From: Amanita rubescens | Taxonomy: Eukaryota > Basidiomycota > Agaricomycetes > Agaricales > Amanitaceae | Length of the DNA stretch: 64,000 bases | Direction: 5' to 3' | NCBI GenBank assembly: GCA_015039365.1 | Contig: WION01000075.1 | Span: forward strand, 124,001-188,000 | The notes under the pieces: generated by a model | Databases searched by the model: none | What the model was told of the DNA's origin: nothing | Seen by the model: the letters and a program-made list of their open reading frames with translations, nothing else | In this document: piece after piece, positions 1-11,945 of the stretch | Layout of the letters: every line of letters starts with the position of its first letter | How positions within the stretch are numbered: the stretch's first letter is position 1 | Translations under genes and position numbers: made by a program

Positions 1-675
1 GGTGAGATCAATTGACCACAGCAGCAGCAGTGCTCTGGTTCAGAGATGGTCATTGATGCAGATTCAGACGCTTGGTGCGCGAATGCCTTCTGTTGTTTTG
101 CCTCACGTTCTCTTGCTCGACGCCTTTATGAAAGTCAGTGGATGCCAACCAGCATGAATCATTCCATACTGCCGTGCTTTGACTCTCAGTGTAGCTCGCA
201 GGCGCTCCTTGTTCCTGCAATGTGAAATGATAGTTAGCCTACAGGTACTATATGCCGAGACAGTACCCACCGCTCGTAGTACTCACGGCATGCTTTGCGA
301 TGACGGACAATCTTTGACAGAGAACGGCCATTGTCTGAATTGCCAGCTTCCATGAACTTTAGTCAATGCCCGTGTAACGTAGTATAAACGCAAAGTTACT
401 CGTAACTGTTAAGGGTTGCACCAATCCTGATCAAGGGCATATCATGAATTGATGCAATCGGACTCGCACTCGGCAGTGCCATCGTGTACATGCACCACAA
501 GTGGTCAAGATCAGCCCAAGTAGATTTGTAGATGTGGTATTCTCAGCGAAGGACATGTCTGACGATTGATTGACCTACTGAGCCGAATTTTGCCCAAGTT
601 CTTGTCCGTCATTATCTAACACGCTCAAATACATATCAATCGTCTGTTGAATACGCCTCGATCTCACCACACCTC
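1..675. other. Upstream flank of the KDZ gene; possible minus-strand exon at 1-130
   Basis: No confident gene is seen. On the minus strand, roughly 130 down to 1, about 40 codons stay open and read as a charged stretch (R-A-R-E-R-E) ending in a four-cysteine run before the window edge, closed upstream by a TAA. This could be an exon of a gene that continues to the left, but I do not recognise it. The segment next to 676 presumably contains the KDZ promoter and left end, but no terminal inverted repeat could be identified. Confidence 0.2.
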
Positions 676-3600
676 ATGTTGTTACAAACTAACAAGCGAA
701 AGGCAAGGATGAAATTGGAAGGTCAGCGTCGACGTCGTTCTAAGAAGGATGCGCCGTTTGAAGTCTTCGATGTATCGGATGGCGGGACGATGTCGTCAAG
801 CTCAAGTATTGGCAAACTTTCTTCACTCGCCGGGTCGAAGGAGTCAACCGATAATACCCTAACCGAAAGTCAGAAGGCTGTCAATGTTGTCGAATGGCGT
901 GTTCATGACGACCGTGTATCTACATTTAATACCCTTGCCACCGTAACCTACACAGAGTCAGAATTACACCGTACTACCAACGACTCGTCGTCAACATCAG
1001 AGGCCTATCGTGCTGCTACAACACCATCTCAGCTCCAAGCTGAAGCCACCCACGATTCTCTTGGACAAATGCTTGATGACATTGTGCACCAATATGGCGA
1101 TCTACTTCAGGATGAAACTTCGGAGATGCGTTTCCATTTGAAAGAGAGTCAGAGTGTATGTACTTGACAATTCCTTTGTCTTGCTATCCGTTCTCAACTT
1201 TTCCGTAGGAAGCGATTCATGACTGGATGAAGGAGATCGATTTGTTTTTAGATGAGTTCATCCGGTTAGATGGACGCGGAGAGATGGCGACAGATCAGCC
1301 TTGTCGTCAATGTAAAAAACGCAGACCCGAGTACCGGTGTAGGGACTGCTTTTCAATCGAACTGTTCTGCAAGGAATGCATTCTAGAATATCACAAACGC
1401 AACCCTCTTCATTTTCTCGAGGTGAGATCCACCTACATTATCGCTTCACTGATTCTGATATCTTATGATCAGTTTTGGAACGGTAATTATTTTGAGCGTG
1501 TAACCCTGAAATCTCTAGATCTTCGAATTCAACTTGGTCATTTTGTTGATGATCCGTGTCCCGTTCCTCAGCCTGCATCAGAAGACTCTTTTGTTATAAT
1601 AGATAGCCACGGTCTCCATGAAGTGGGGCTCAACTTCTGCGGATGCGGGCGCTCAGGGACAATGGTACAACAATTGCTTCGATATCAGCTCTTTCCTGCA
1701 ACGGTGCAAAATCCGACAACCGCAGCAACATTCCGTGCCCTTCGTTACTTCCAACTACTGAACTTCGAAGCAAAGTGTTCAGCGTACGACTACTTTCAAA
1801 CAGTCCTGCGTGAAACAGATAACACTGGTCTCTCTACCCCAAAGGTTAGCTGTCTTCTTCCCTGGTAATTTACCGGGCTAAAATTGTGAAAAGGACAGGT
1901 ATAGAGAATTTTTACGGATGTCTCATGAGTGGCGGCATTTGAAAATGATGAAAAGGGCTGGACGTCGGCATCACAGTAGCACAACGGAAGATGGATCTTG
2001 TGCTATTCTATGTCCGGCTTGTCCTCAGCCAGGTATAAACTTGCAACCGGGTTGGGAAAATGCTCCGGAAGAAACCCGGTACGTGCTTTATTTGTTAATA
2101 TTGTGTTGCCTCCGAGTTTTCTCCTCTAGATGGCTTTATACACTCTTTCTTGCAATGGATGCGAACTTCCGTATGACTCGCAAGAAGGTGTCCAATGAGG
2201 AACGTGACCCTTGCCTGACCCAGAATCGCGGATATTTTGTGAACAGCAAAGACTATCAAGAGCATCTCCAAACCCACGGTGGAAAACTTCAAGCTGTAAG
2301 TGGCTGTCCGTTTGATTTTTGATTGTGTCTAGCTCACAAAAATGGCAGCCAAGCACATGTGTATCACACAATGCTGTAAATAGCGCTGACACAAAGGATA
2401 CCCGTGGTCTCTTGGTCACAGGGATAGGAACGGTAGACTGTGCGCGTCATGATATGAAACGCCCGAATAGTGTGGGCGATTTACAAAAAGGTGAAAGGTA
2501 GGCGTCCCTTGACGCTGGACTACTGTCAACTAATAACATATGGAGATATGCAAACATGGATTACCTTTTTTATTCAGGTCTCAAGAACGCCACAATCAAA
2601 TCTATGGTCGTATCTTACGATATCGCATGTCAATGGAGCATTAACTTTCACACATGGATGAAGACATGCTTTCCGGCAGAGTGGCCCATCAATAGTTCAG
2701 ACGTACACCTCCGTTTTTTGGTTCCCAAGTTTCATCTACCTGCGCATATTCATAAGTGTCATCAGGACTTTTCGTTCAACTATACGCCTAATGTTGGACG
2801 CACCAAAGGCGAAGCACCAGAGCGTGGGTGGTCCAAAATAAATGCGCTTTCATATAGTACGAAGGAAATGGGTCCGGGCTCACGGCAAGATACCATTGAA
2901 GATCATTTTAACGACATGAATTGGAAAAAGGTGATAGGAATAGGTTTGTTACATTACCTACTTGTTACGGATTGCTCGTCTGAGTTCATTCTATCATTTA
3001 CAGGATCATCCCTCATGCGGAAATTGAGCGCCGCCAATCATGAAAAAGAGAAACAATATCAAACTTGGAATCAGTTCACTGAAGTTTTGGATCCCAAACA
3101 AATCTCCATTTGGTTGGGTGAGGTGCAAGCATGGGAACGGGATCCTACTCGATCTAACCCATTCCGTTCACGTACCAACGGAAAACTACTAGAACCAACA
3201 CAGGCTGAAGTTCGCCTTCGACTAGCGCAGCAGGACATGCAAAATATAGAGAAAAATAATAAGGCAGTAGAATCTCATATCGGTCCTAGCGCTATGATCA
3301 GCATGGGCATAGAACTGGAGGGATCGAGGCATGTTTTTTTCTTTTCTGCGCTAAGATTTTCTCTCACCGATCCAAGACGGAAGTTACAACTTGAGATCGC
3401 ATCTCTCAGCCAACATGCTACACCACTCCAAAAGGCGCAATTTCATGAGAAACTGAATACGTATTATCGGAAACTGCTAAATTGGTTTGAGGTACAAGTC
3501 ATTTATATTCCGGCTGTTGCAACACTTCAGTCACCGCCCTCCCAAAATGACAGGTTCGACATCCACGACATTCCCATGTTAACTACAGACCTATGGCTTC

Positions 3601-4364
3601 CGTCTGGCATTGGGAGCAGAGTGCCCTGGGACCGAGATCTCGGCGAATATGAGTGGTCGATGCGTATGGCCCAGGCCTATGACGCTCTGGAAAACCTTCA
3701 TCAAAATTTGTTTATGCGCGACTTCCTTTGTAAGAAGAAGAAGGACTGGTCCTGAGGCGTACGTGAAAATACGCGATCGCAGACACTTATCGACCGTGCA
3801 CGTGCCAAAGTTACTGCGAATGCTGCCAAATACCATATTGCTCGCATTTCTCTAGGCCAACTTGCTCCATTCCTTAATAAAGATTACTCATGGGCGTCAA
3901 AATTGCGCGAGCTGTCAGAAAGCGACATCGAAGGATTACCTGCTAAAGGATGGGGAGAGGGCCAGAGGAGGTTGTCGTGGATATGGATAATGACAGGTGT
4001 GGATGCCGGTAATAGAGCACAGTTGCAACCGCTAGCAGATGGTATGTGATATTTTGAATTTGGAATCAATTAACAGTCGGTGATAACTATCTCAGGGCTG
4101 CGGCTTCAGTGGTGCCGCGCTCAAGCACGCGCACTCCGATGGGGTGAAGAGATTTCCTTGATCAAGGAAGAGATGAGGCGAGTCTTAGCGTATTTCACCT
4201 GGTACGAGCAGTGGTGGACAGAGCAAGCAGATCGGTATAAGGCAGAGGGGACTCAGAAAGGACTCCGTATGGCTCTTTCCGAAGGATTGTCACCAGCGTA
4301 TGCCTTCCGCCAGGCTGACATCTGATCTCGATTGCGCGAGCATTTCACAAAGCTTTGGAGTTAA
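676..4364 (+). pseudogene. KDZ-superfamily transposase with N-terminal CxC cysteine cluster, two in-frame stops
   Basis: This is a cut-and-paste transposase of the Kyakuja-Dileera-Zisupton superfamily. A cysteine cluster (CRQC..CRDC..CKEC, from about 1285) precedes the core. The core holds HLKMMKRAGR, the TVDCARHDMKRP motif (from about 2433) and SYDIACQW with a likely catalytic Asp (from about 2612), and ends in the conserved LQWCRAQARALRW region (from about 4100). Introns I can place are 1156-1208, 1422-1472, 1845-1893, 2079-2129, 2296-2348, 2498-2545 (CTAAT branch site) and 2944-3003; a further one runs from about 4041 to 4096. The reading frame continues directly through TGA at 3753-3755 into conserved sequence (GVRENTRSQ), and again through TGA at 4323-4325 into the usual tail (RLREHF), ending at TAA 4362-4364. 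Both sites fit CGA changed to TGA, so the product is probably truncated. Family call is strong; loss of function is inferred. Confidence 0.85.
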
Positions 4365-6240
4365 AATTGTAGTTAAAATTTTTGTTCTATGTCTACCTTA
4401 CAGAAGCTATATCCGTCGTACACAATTCTTTGACTCATTATATATGCTACTAGTACTTATGTAAATACAGATTTGTCATTCGTAGCTACAGATATGGCAT
4501 AGTTGAATGCTTGAGCTCCCTTGATTTGAACTGCTGTGCTCAAACGGAGCACTGTTGGTAATGGGTGGTAGGTCCAGACATGAATGTTGAATGGCGTGAG
4601 GCTGGATGTCAAACGTGGCAAGTCCGACTCCAGGCGCGGGCGGCGGCTCCTTGTATTTAAGTCCAACTCGGGCTGTTATCATTCCTAGCTAAATGATACA
4701 TGAAGTGAGAGTCCAGGCGAGAATGTTGAACGGCTACGGGCCGGCCTCAGTGGCATTGTCGAGTGCGGGGTGCTTCTTAGCACCTTGAATTTAAGTCCTA
4801 TTTGTGGTACCAGAAGTTTGGCGCGGAGTAGAAATGTTACAACGGCAATCAATGATGGGGCACAAGCTGACGTTGCGAAGGTACGTACTGACAGCATGAA
4901 TAGTGGGAATCAGCGCAATGACTGTTGCAACGATAAACTGACGATGGGAATATCTATGTTATGTTCCTAGAACTTCGTGGTTGCAATGGCAACACTCAAA
5001 TGACAGGGTGGCTGAGGGGTGGGAGGGTCAGCAAAGTTGGCTGTTGCAAAACCGGTACTACATACCAGGAAGCAAAGTCGTTGCCGTCATACGTGGCATG
5101 CATAGCCCCAGCCGCATAACACTGTGGATGGAGGGAGGGTCAGCGTGCAACAAGGCAAAACGTACCGGAATGTGTTTCAAGTGTTTCGAGACTCAACCTG
5201 TTCCATGTAGTATGTCGTGATTGGTGGGTCAGCAATGTCACTGTTTCAACAATGGTACGAGGTACAGACCTGGAAGCCTTTATGGCTTAGTAGTATGTTG
5301 CAACCTCAGGCTGAACGGCAGCGATCAATGATCAGACATGGGCTGGATGGTTGGGGCTCAGCGTGTTGCAACAGATGAGAGGTGAGAATAAGGCCCACTG
5401 TAGACAATTTTGGATATTGCATTGAGGATACGTTCTTCTAAACATTGCACATCGATTTCTGCAAATCGGGAGTAGTCTTGAGCGAGCTTTGAAAGCTGTG
5501 TTTGCGAAGCGTTTCGCGCGATTCCGGGGCAAGGGATCTTTCTGGCAGTCTCTCTTCTCCCAGGGGCAAGGACCCTGGCACCAAATCGGTGAACGTGCCT
5601 GAGCATGTCACCTGCTTCGATTAAATCTGTCAAACCAGTAAGATCAGTTGTTGCAACAATGTCTGGAAGTTTAAGCGTGTTGCACCGTCGGCAATCTGTC
5701 TGATAATGGTGACCCTGGACCAGTCGGATGTGGTGGCTGTTCCAACAGGGGTCAGCCAGGATGGTTGGGAGGATGAAGCAGGGGCAAACAAAGGTGGGCC
5801 TGTCATTCAACCATGGGTGTAGGCGAGGTATAGAGCAAAAAAGGGCGTGGGAGGTGCCAGGTGTATTGCGGGGCATGCGCCATAATGGGACGGATGGCGG
5901 TTGCAACACTGGCGCGAGGGTGGCGATCAGTGACCGGCAGGCGCTCGGTTCTCATGCATAGCAGGGCGGAAGTGGGCGGGTGGGTTGCAACGCTAGCGCA
6001 GGTGTGAGTCAAGGCGCTCGGTTCTCATGCAGGGCGGAAGCGGGCGGGCGGGTTGCAACGCTAGTAGCGCGGGTGTGAGTCACATGACCGTAGGCAGACG
6101 GCGGGAGTTGTTGGGCGATATATCACTCTGGTGCAACTTATGTTTCTATTCACTCTGTTGCAAGACACCTCATGTTCTAATAAGAAGAGTTGTTGCAAGA
6201 TTTTGACTGAACTGCCTGCTTCTCTCGCAACTCCTTCGCG
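4365..6240. other. Non-coding repeat-rich block with many GTTGCAAC words
   Basis: Open frames here are short, overlap on both strands and show no codon structure or domain. The sequence is G-rich on the plus strand and is scattered with GTTGCAAC/GTTGCAAG words, for example near 5037, 5296, 5366, 5649, 5896, 5982, 6051 and 6160, and with phrases such as GTGGCTGAGGGG and TGGGTCAGCAA. Very similar phrasing recurs at 21.35-21.85 kb. I read it as a decayed non-coding mobile element or dispersed repeat rather than genes. Confidence 0.5.
4585..4803 (+). repeat. Pair of diverged direct repeats
   Basis: Two consecutive segments (about 4575-4668 and 4715-4800) each run from AATGTTGAA followed by GGC, through a GC-rich stretch, to a shared CTTG[T/A]ATTTAAGTCC end. 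They look like a diverged tandem duplication just downstream of the KDZ gene and could mark its right flank. Confidence 0.45.
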
Positions 6241-6545
6241 CTGCATCACCCACCATGACAGGTGGGTGCATCCAGTCTACCAAACGAGTCTTGAGGATCC
6301 ATTCCAGTTTCCCCGTGCTGCGTTGCCCACCATGGCAGGCAGCGGGCGCGTCCCGTCTACCACCGATGGTGTGCGCAACAAATCTTGAGGATCTATTCCC
6401 GATGTGGGCGGTGGCGGTGGTGGCAGCGGAACCCGGGTTGCGGACAATGATGATGGCATGAGTGGCGCGTCCAATCCACCAACGATAGTCCACGCAACAA
6501 CTCGAGGATCCGTACCCGAAGCAGTGGGCAGTAGTGGTGGTGGTG
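6240..6545 (+). repeat. Degenerate tandem repeat, about three units of 100-120 bp
   Basis: Three successive units each contain a CACCATGRCAGG or ATGATGGCATG start, a GGCGCGTCC-like middle, CTACCA(A/C)CGAT, GCAACAA and TCTTGAGGATC(C/T) followed by CCCG and a GGGCGGTGG/GGGCAGTAG tail. The third unit's GAGGATCC...GTGGGCAGT block is also found at about 21829-21853. No coding potential is apparent. Confidence 0.5.
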
Positions 6546-6856
6546 ATATGCATGCGGGTATGGGGATGGCTTAGGTACGGGGTAGTACGACCATCTACAA
6601 AACGGCGCGAACCTTGATCAGTGGCTGTGCCCCTGGCTAGCCTGTTACAGGCAAGGGCACTGCCTCGCAAGGGTGATCCAAGGCTCACGTCAGCCTTGCA
6701 ATGCTGCCAGCTGGATGGACCGACCACGGCTGAATACGTAGAATTACCCAACAGTTGATATACCATTTGTTTGCTATATACATATGTAAAACGGTAGTCA
6801 TATATAATATATTTAAGAATACCCCGTCTTGGTCATAGTAATACTAGTGGACACCT

Positions 6857-9800
6857 TCATAGCGCACCGTAGCCAACCTCCTCATCCTCGTCATCGTGGT
6901 CCTCGCCATCCTCGGGACCCAATGCTTCTTCGTCCTCCATATCAGCCTGAGGTTCTTGCTCTTTATTGTTCCCGTTCTCGTTCTCGTTCTCATCCTCCGA
7001 GTCTTCATCCTCTTCCTCGCCCATTGCAATCTGAGGCATCCTTTCTCCCCCTTCACCCTCCATATCATCATCATCACCATTTTCAAATGCAACAGGTGCC
7101 TCGGATGGATGACGATCTTGCAAAAATTGATCTGTCGCTTCTCGTGTTGATTTGTGTCCAATGCCACCACCTCGATACCTCAGAAACATGTCTCGATCTA
7201 TGAAACTGTTGGAGAAAATTAGACAATAGAACTTTGATCATCCGAAAAGGTACATACTGGTTTATGTAGTACTGTCGCCATTCGGAATCTTCAAGTTTGG
7301 CTGGTCGAACAATTGGACCAGTTAGATATGCCGTGGTTCGTCCGAGTTCGAAGGCAGGGATAAGGTGCACAGCACGGATGACATTTGCTGGATCCAGAAA
7401 GCCATATGCAGCTGGATCTGAGCTCGAAATGAACCCAATGCGGTGAAGGCGCCGCCGTTTCCAGCCTGCATGGTGATCCAAATCACGTCCATACCAGCGG
7501 ACCCAGAGGAATTCCATCCTCTTCGGTGGCGAACTTTCTCCACGCCAAAGTACATCTGCATGGAAGATTCCCACTACTCTTGCATACCAATAAGGGTGAG
7601 GGTCGGGTCCGGGTTCATCTTCATGGGCGACCATCATGATGTCCGGGTGGGTCCTAGGATTCACAGAATCTTGATCACGTCGAAGGTCATAGGTAGTATA
7701 ATTGACCCGTAGAACTTTGTGTTGGTATATAGCCTCATTGTCCAGGACAATACAGCTTCGCTCTTTGTCGCTGAAAACATGTTCATCGCCGTCGAATAGG
7801 TCATATCCTTTGAGACGGGCCAGGAGATGATCCAACAGTTTTATATACCAATCCTGATACGACGTTTGTTAGAAGTTGACTGAAGCGAACTCGATCTTAC
7901 TTTGTATACGAAATCTTGTTCCAATTCTTCATCCGGCCATTGATATATGTTTAGCTTGTATTTTGTAGACTTTCCGATATGATAATGGTCATTGGGGTCT
8001 GTATAAGGGAGCTTCTCTTCATCTTCTAAGAGAAGTATTGGCCCTTTCTGCTTCTTGTTCTGTTGGGTATTAACCGGATGGTTGGCAGCGTTCATGTTCG
8101 CCTCCGCCGCTCTGCTGCATTTGGCAATATTGCGAAGGATGCGCTCACGACGTTCGCACTTGGTTATACTCCGCGTTGATTGTGATTTGGAAGCGCGCTT
8201 GTAATATACCTTGACTTTTTTATGTTGAGTTTCTCCCTGAATATGTCGGTAAATATCTTTTCTATTGGAGCATGCGATAGTATCCTACCACTTGACTCGT
8301 ATATCCATCTGTAGTGCCAAACATTCGAATTGTATGGGGGTAATCGCCGAGTGCATGTAGTTTATACGTTGAAAGATTGAATTTCTTCTCCCGCTTTCTT
8401 CTAGCTGTTGTATTTGTGGTTGGTCCGTTGGAAGCAGGCTGTTTGGCACGTAGAGCTGATTCCCGTCGACCGCGGGCTGCTTCTTCCGAGGGTAGCTCCT
8501 TGGTGACATACGTCTCGCATGTAACACTCTTGAATTCTCGCAATGACTTTCCTAGCCTTTTTGTGGATGCTTCAAGTGCATTTATAGTGGTCTCCATGTG
8601 AAGCCGGAGTTTTGCAAGTGCATGCCATGTTGCAAGTTCGAAAAGAAGGTTGAGGACAATTTGATTGTGCGGTGGCGGTAGAAGACCGTCAAAGACCGGG
8701 ATAGAACACTTGGAATTGGATTTAAATTACAAACAAGACAGGGAACAAGGCGAAACCTACTTGTAGCAAGTCTTCATAATCTCGGGCTGCTAGTTTCTTC
8801 ATACCCGATGCATTTGAGCCAAAGCGTCGGATAGTCCCACGACCATAGGTAGGGACCTGCCTGTATCTGGTGACGGTCAGCTTTGATGGAGTAGGTGTGT
8901 GGCGGGTACAAACCTTTTGTTTAGTTTTTGAATTGTATCGTTGCCATTTGCGTAGAGAATTCGCATTAAATGGACAAATGTTGCCTTCCACACGCCTAAT
9001 TCGAATTCGTGCAAAAGATCTGGTACAAACATTTCATAATGATTAACCCCTTGTTCATAGAAGCGCGTCGAGAAAGCACTCTACAAGGCTTATCAGATTT
9101 ATTGCTAGGTCCTCAAACAAGACGTACCCGGACGGGTGTCAAACTGCGATCACCAGTTGCTGCTTCTATATATTGGCAGCTGAAGGATGCCCCACATTCG
9201 AATATGGCGTTCCGAGCGCCAGCAATTAGCACCTGCATCGTGGGATCGTCAATTCGAGCGCACTTCATTCGATTGATCATGTCCCTTCTCTTCCCGATGT
9301 CGGATATATCATCCTTGATGATTAGACAGCGTGGGCAGGGGCATTTTGCCAGATATTTGATGCATGCTAATAAAACCCTGCGAGAACGCAGATTCAGTTC
9401 CCTGCAGCGGTTGTCGTAATAAATCCTGCTTACTTCTCAGGGTAATCTGCTGCATATGTGAACAGGCGCGGGAACACGAGCCGTCGAATCCCATCGTGGA
9501 ATAGATAGTCGAATCCATGTACATATGCATGCATGAACTCTTTGTCGAGTATCAACAGCCATATTAAGTGGATTAATTCTCGCTTGCAGTGGGTAATAAC
9601 GTCGGAGGACGCGGCAACACCGAAAACGTCTCTGTAGAAGTCTTGGAATGTGTCAGGTAGCTGTTGCGTTGATTAGGCAGCGATAAAGGTTAAATATAGT
9701 AGGGTGCGCTGGCCTTGGGTATATATGCCAAATGCTGTGCAGCAAGTAAGCTCGTCCTGCTTCGTATATATTTTGATTGATTCCCGACAAACATGTATAT

Positions 9801-11167
9801 CGGCCATAAAGATGCTGTTCCGAAACTGGCGAGGTGCGTCGAATCAGACCAGAGCATGATCCCCACTATGACTGCCTCCATATGAGGCAGTTGCCCCACC
9901 ATCCCTGCCGCGATGCGTTCATTGAGCCGGCGATGTTCATCAATAAAGGCGTCCGAGTTGTACAGTTCCGAATAAACTCGTTCTGCTGCCGCGTCTTTGT
10001 TCGGCCTCCAGTACTCCTGAAATGGGAACCAATGCATGTATTGCTCGGTAGGATCCCGTAGAGCGGCCTTGAGAACTTCCAGCGGCCTGCGAAAAAAGAC
10101 ACCACCAATATCAAAGCATGGTGCCAGTTCTTCCTTTAATTTCCGACCCTCGCAAGGCAGCCGTAGCTCGGCTGTAGCCTCAACCCACCCATCGTTTGGA
10201 CTGAACAGTGCATTGGTATCAAGGGGTGTTTCTGCAAAGGCATCGACTCGCTTTCCCTCTCGCTCAGCACTGAAGCCTTGCAGATCCTTCATATCGAATC
10301 GAGGATCTGAAAGAATATCCACCAACCGATCCATCTCAGAGTTGGACTTAGAATCCGCCCCCGTACTTTGCCATAACATCAATAAGAACTTCGTCGCATT
10401 TTCGAACGGCGCATACATGTTGTTGATGACGGCTTTCAATGATGTGCCAAAAACCACCCACCATGGCCGTCGTTCTTCACTATGCGTTGCCTCAAAGTTG
10501 GGCGAATTGTACATCTGAGCCGCTGCCTGAGTTCTCGGGTATATCGATGGTCGCCCACCCGTGTACAATCTGTAAATGCCAAAGCTGTTGGCCTCTGTCC
10601 GGAAAGTCGAGGTGACCTGGCGAACTGGGTGGTTCAGGGGGTGAACTGATGGAGGTAGGGGGCATATGGTAATACTGGGAGTTCCGGGCGGGGTGATGGC
10701 TGGAGCAGGGACACTTGGAACAGGAGGTGGCGGCTCGTCTCTGAATCGTTTGGGGGGTCGCCGTTTGCGACCAGATCGCGTCGGGGCAAGATTATAGTTA
10801 TCCTATGTATAAATTCAATGGTGAGTAACTGACATTAACAAGATACAGGACTTGGAGAAGCACATACGGGCTGAGACTCGGCTACTGATGATGATGTGGC
10901 TGCATCAACGTCCATATTTACAGCCTCGTGTACTTCCTCATCTAGCAGAGGTAATCCAGGTGGATATCCGGTCAGAGTATCAGTGTCGTTCATGGGGGGA
11001 TGCGACGCGATTTCTGCTAGCTTCCGTTTTTGTGCATTTTGGACGGCTTGTACCCGCAAGACCCATTTTGCATTATTTATTTTCTTACATTGGCGTTTGT
11101 GATTACTTCTCCCATGGGATGAAGGAAAATTCCGCGAGCACGAAGCGCATTTATAGACTGTGACCAT
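6857..11167 (-). CDS. Plavaka-type transposase (CACTA-related), apparently complete
   Basis: This is a DNA transposase of the Plavaka group. In order it has an N-terminal C2H2 finger (CASC..H..H, 11150-11080), a basic GRKRR stretch, the core with MLWSDSTHLASFGTASLWP (about 9870) and AYIPK/LPDTFQDFYRDVFG, then CPCPRCLI, FVPDLLHEFELGVW (about 9020), QVPTYGRGTIRRF, MKKLAARDYEDLLQ, FLWVRWYGRD, GFLDPANVIRA and MRYRGGG(I)GHKSTR, with a very acidic tail (D/E runs, 7080-6860). Introns include 10867-10803, a GC-AG intron at 9713-9661, and ones near 9450-9375, 9130-9085, 8920-8880, 8755-8700, 8285-8235, 7905-7850 and 7258-7207. I found no unavoidable stop, so this copy may encode a full-length protein. 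Terminal inverted repeats were not located. The start at 11167 places the finger close to the N terminus; an in-frame ATG at 11239 is an alternative. Confidence 0.85.
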
Positions 11168-11289
11168 GATGAGGTTGTGAGCCAGCTGCTGAATGCGTTG
11201 AACGCGTTTGTAGTCACGTGCTGCTCCTGGCATAAACAAACAATTGCTCGTAAAATTTTCAGGTTCTCACCTCTCTCAAGTCTTATATC

Positions 11290-11770
11290 ATGTCTGCTGC
11301 TCTGGACCCTGGGCCCAAGGAATTTTACCCACTTTCTAAACGTGCAAATGCCATTGCTGATGCACTCAAAAAACCTTCCGACAAGGTGTCAAAGTACGTA
11401 ACATCACAGCCACGCGATGATACCGTCAATCACATACCCGACGGCCAGGGTCGTCCTCGAACCTTTCCACAGGGCCACGCGCTGGTTTCCACTGGGTGTC
11501 TATCCTTTCGTTAGAGTCGGTGACATCTTAACAGCTGGCGCACAGAAGAGATTGTCCGACTTGCAGAAAGCAAGTAATCCTCCTGCCAGTGACTTGGGAG
11601 GTGAATCCTCCCCGTGAGTATTTCCCATGCACGTCACGTCGGATCATTCCCTGACATGATCAATGCCATAATCACTGGCAGCGCCCCGGATGAAGATCTC
11701 ATACTGTTCGACCGTCTCAAAGATCTCATCCCAGAGTTTGATGCCATACTGCATCAGGAAAATCCCAGGT
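11290..11770 (+). CDS. Small spliced protein of unknown function, divergent from the Plavaka gene
   Basis: Three short exons fit one frame: 11290-11391 (MSAALDPGPKEFYPLSKR start), 11452-11611 (WFPLGVYPFVRVGDILTAG) and roughly 11682-11770 (PDEDLILFDRLKDLIPEF), with GT-AG introns between. Composition looks coding: no low complexity, and acidic/hydrophobic alternation in the last exon. It lies head to head with the Plavaka gene, only about 120 bp from its likely start. The frame then runs into an AAAGC-rich repeat at 11780, so the 3' part may be missing. I do not recognise the family. Confidence 0.4.
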
Positions 11771-11779
11771 TCAGCTTTG

Positions 11780-11945
11780 GTTGCTTTTGCTGCTTTGCAA
11801 AGCAGTAAAAGCAGCCAGAGTACCCGTACTTTTGAAAGTCCCATCTGGGACTTTCCAAGCAAGGTACATTTGCTCTCAGAGTCGAAAAAGCACTTTGAAA
11901 GCAGTCCTAGTGCTTTCAGAGGTCTGTTGTAGCTTTTAGAAGTAC
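11780..11945. repeat. AAAGC/GCTTT-rich repeat element
   Basis: A run of short direct and inverted motifs (TTTGCTGCTTTGCAAAGCAG, AAAAGCAGCC, GACTTTCCAAGC, AAAAAGCACTTTGAAAGC, GTGCTTTCAGAGG) makes this segment internally self-complementary. The same word set recurs at 23150-23310. It resembles a short non-autonomous element or a hairpin-rich dispersed repeat; there is no coding signal. Confidence 0.45.

Noticed and set aside
2470..2661. Small plus-strand frame at 2470-2661
   Set aside because: It reads through the 48 bp KDZ intron 2498-2545 in the wrong frame; spliced, the conserved GDLQKGERYANMDYLF reading is obtained instead.
5358..5909. 183-codon minus-strand frame
   Set aside because: Lies in the repeat block, has no domain or splice signals, and is overlapped by other frames of similar length.
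6844..7203. Plus-strand and alternative minus-strand frames rich in Arg/Ser/His
   Set aside because: They are shadows of the acidic tail of the Plavaka transposase.
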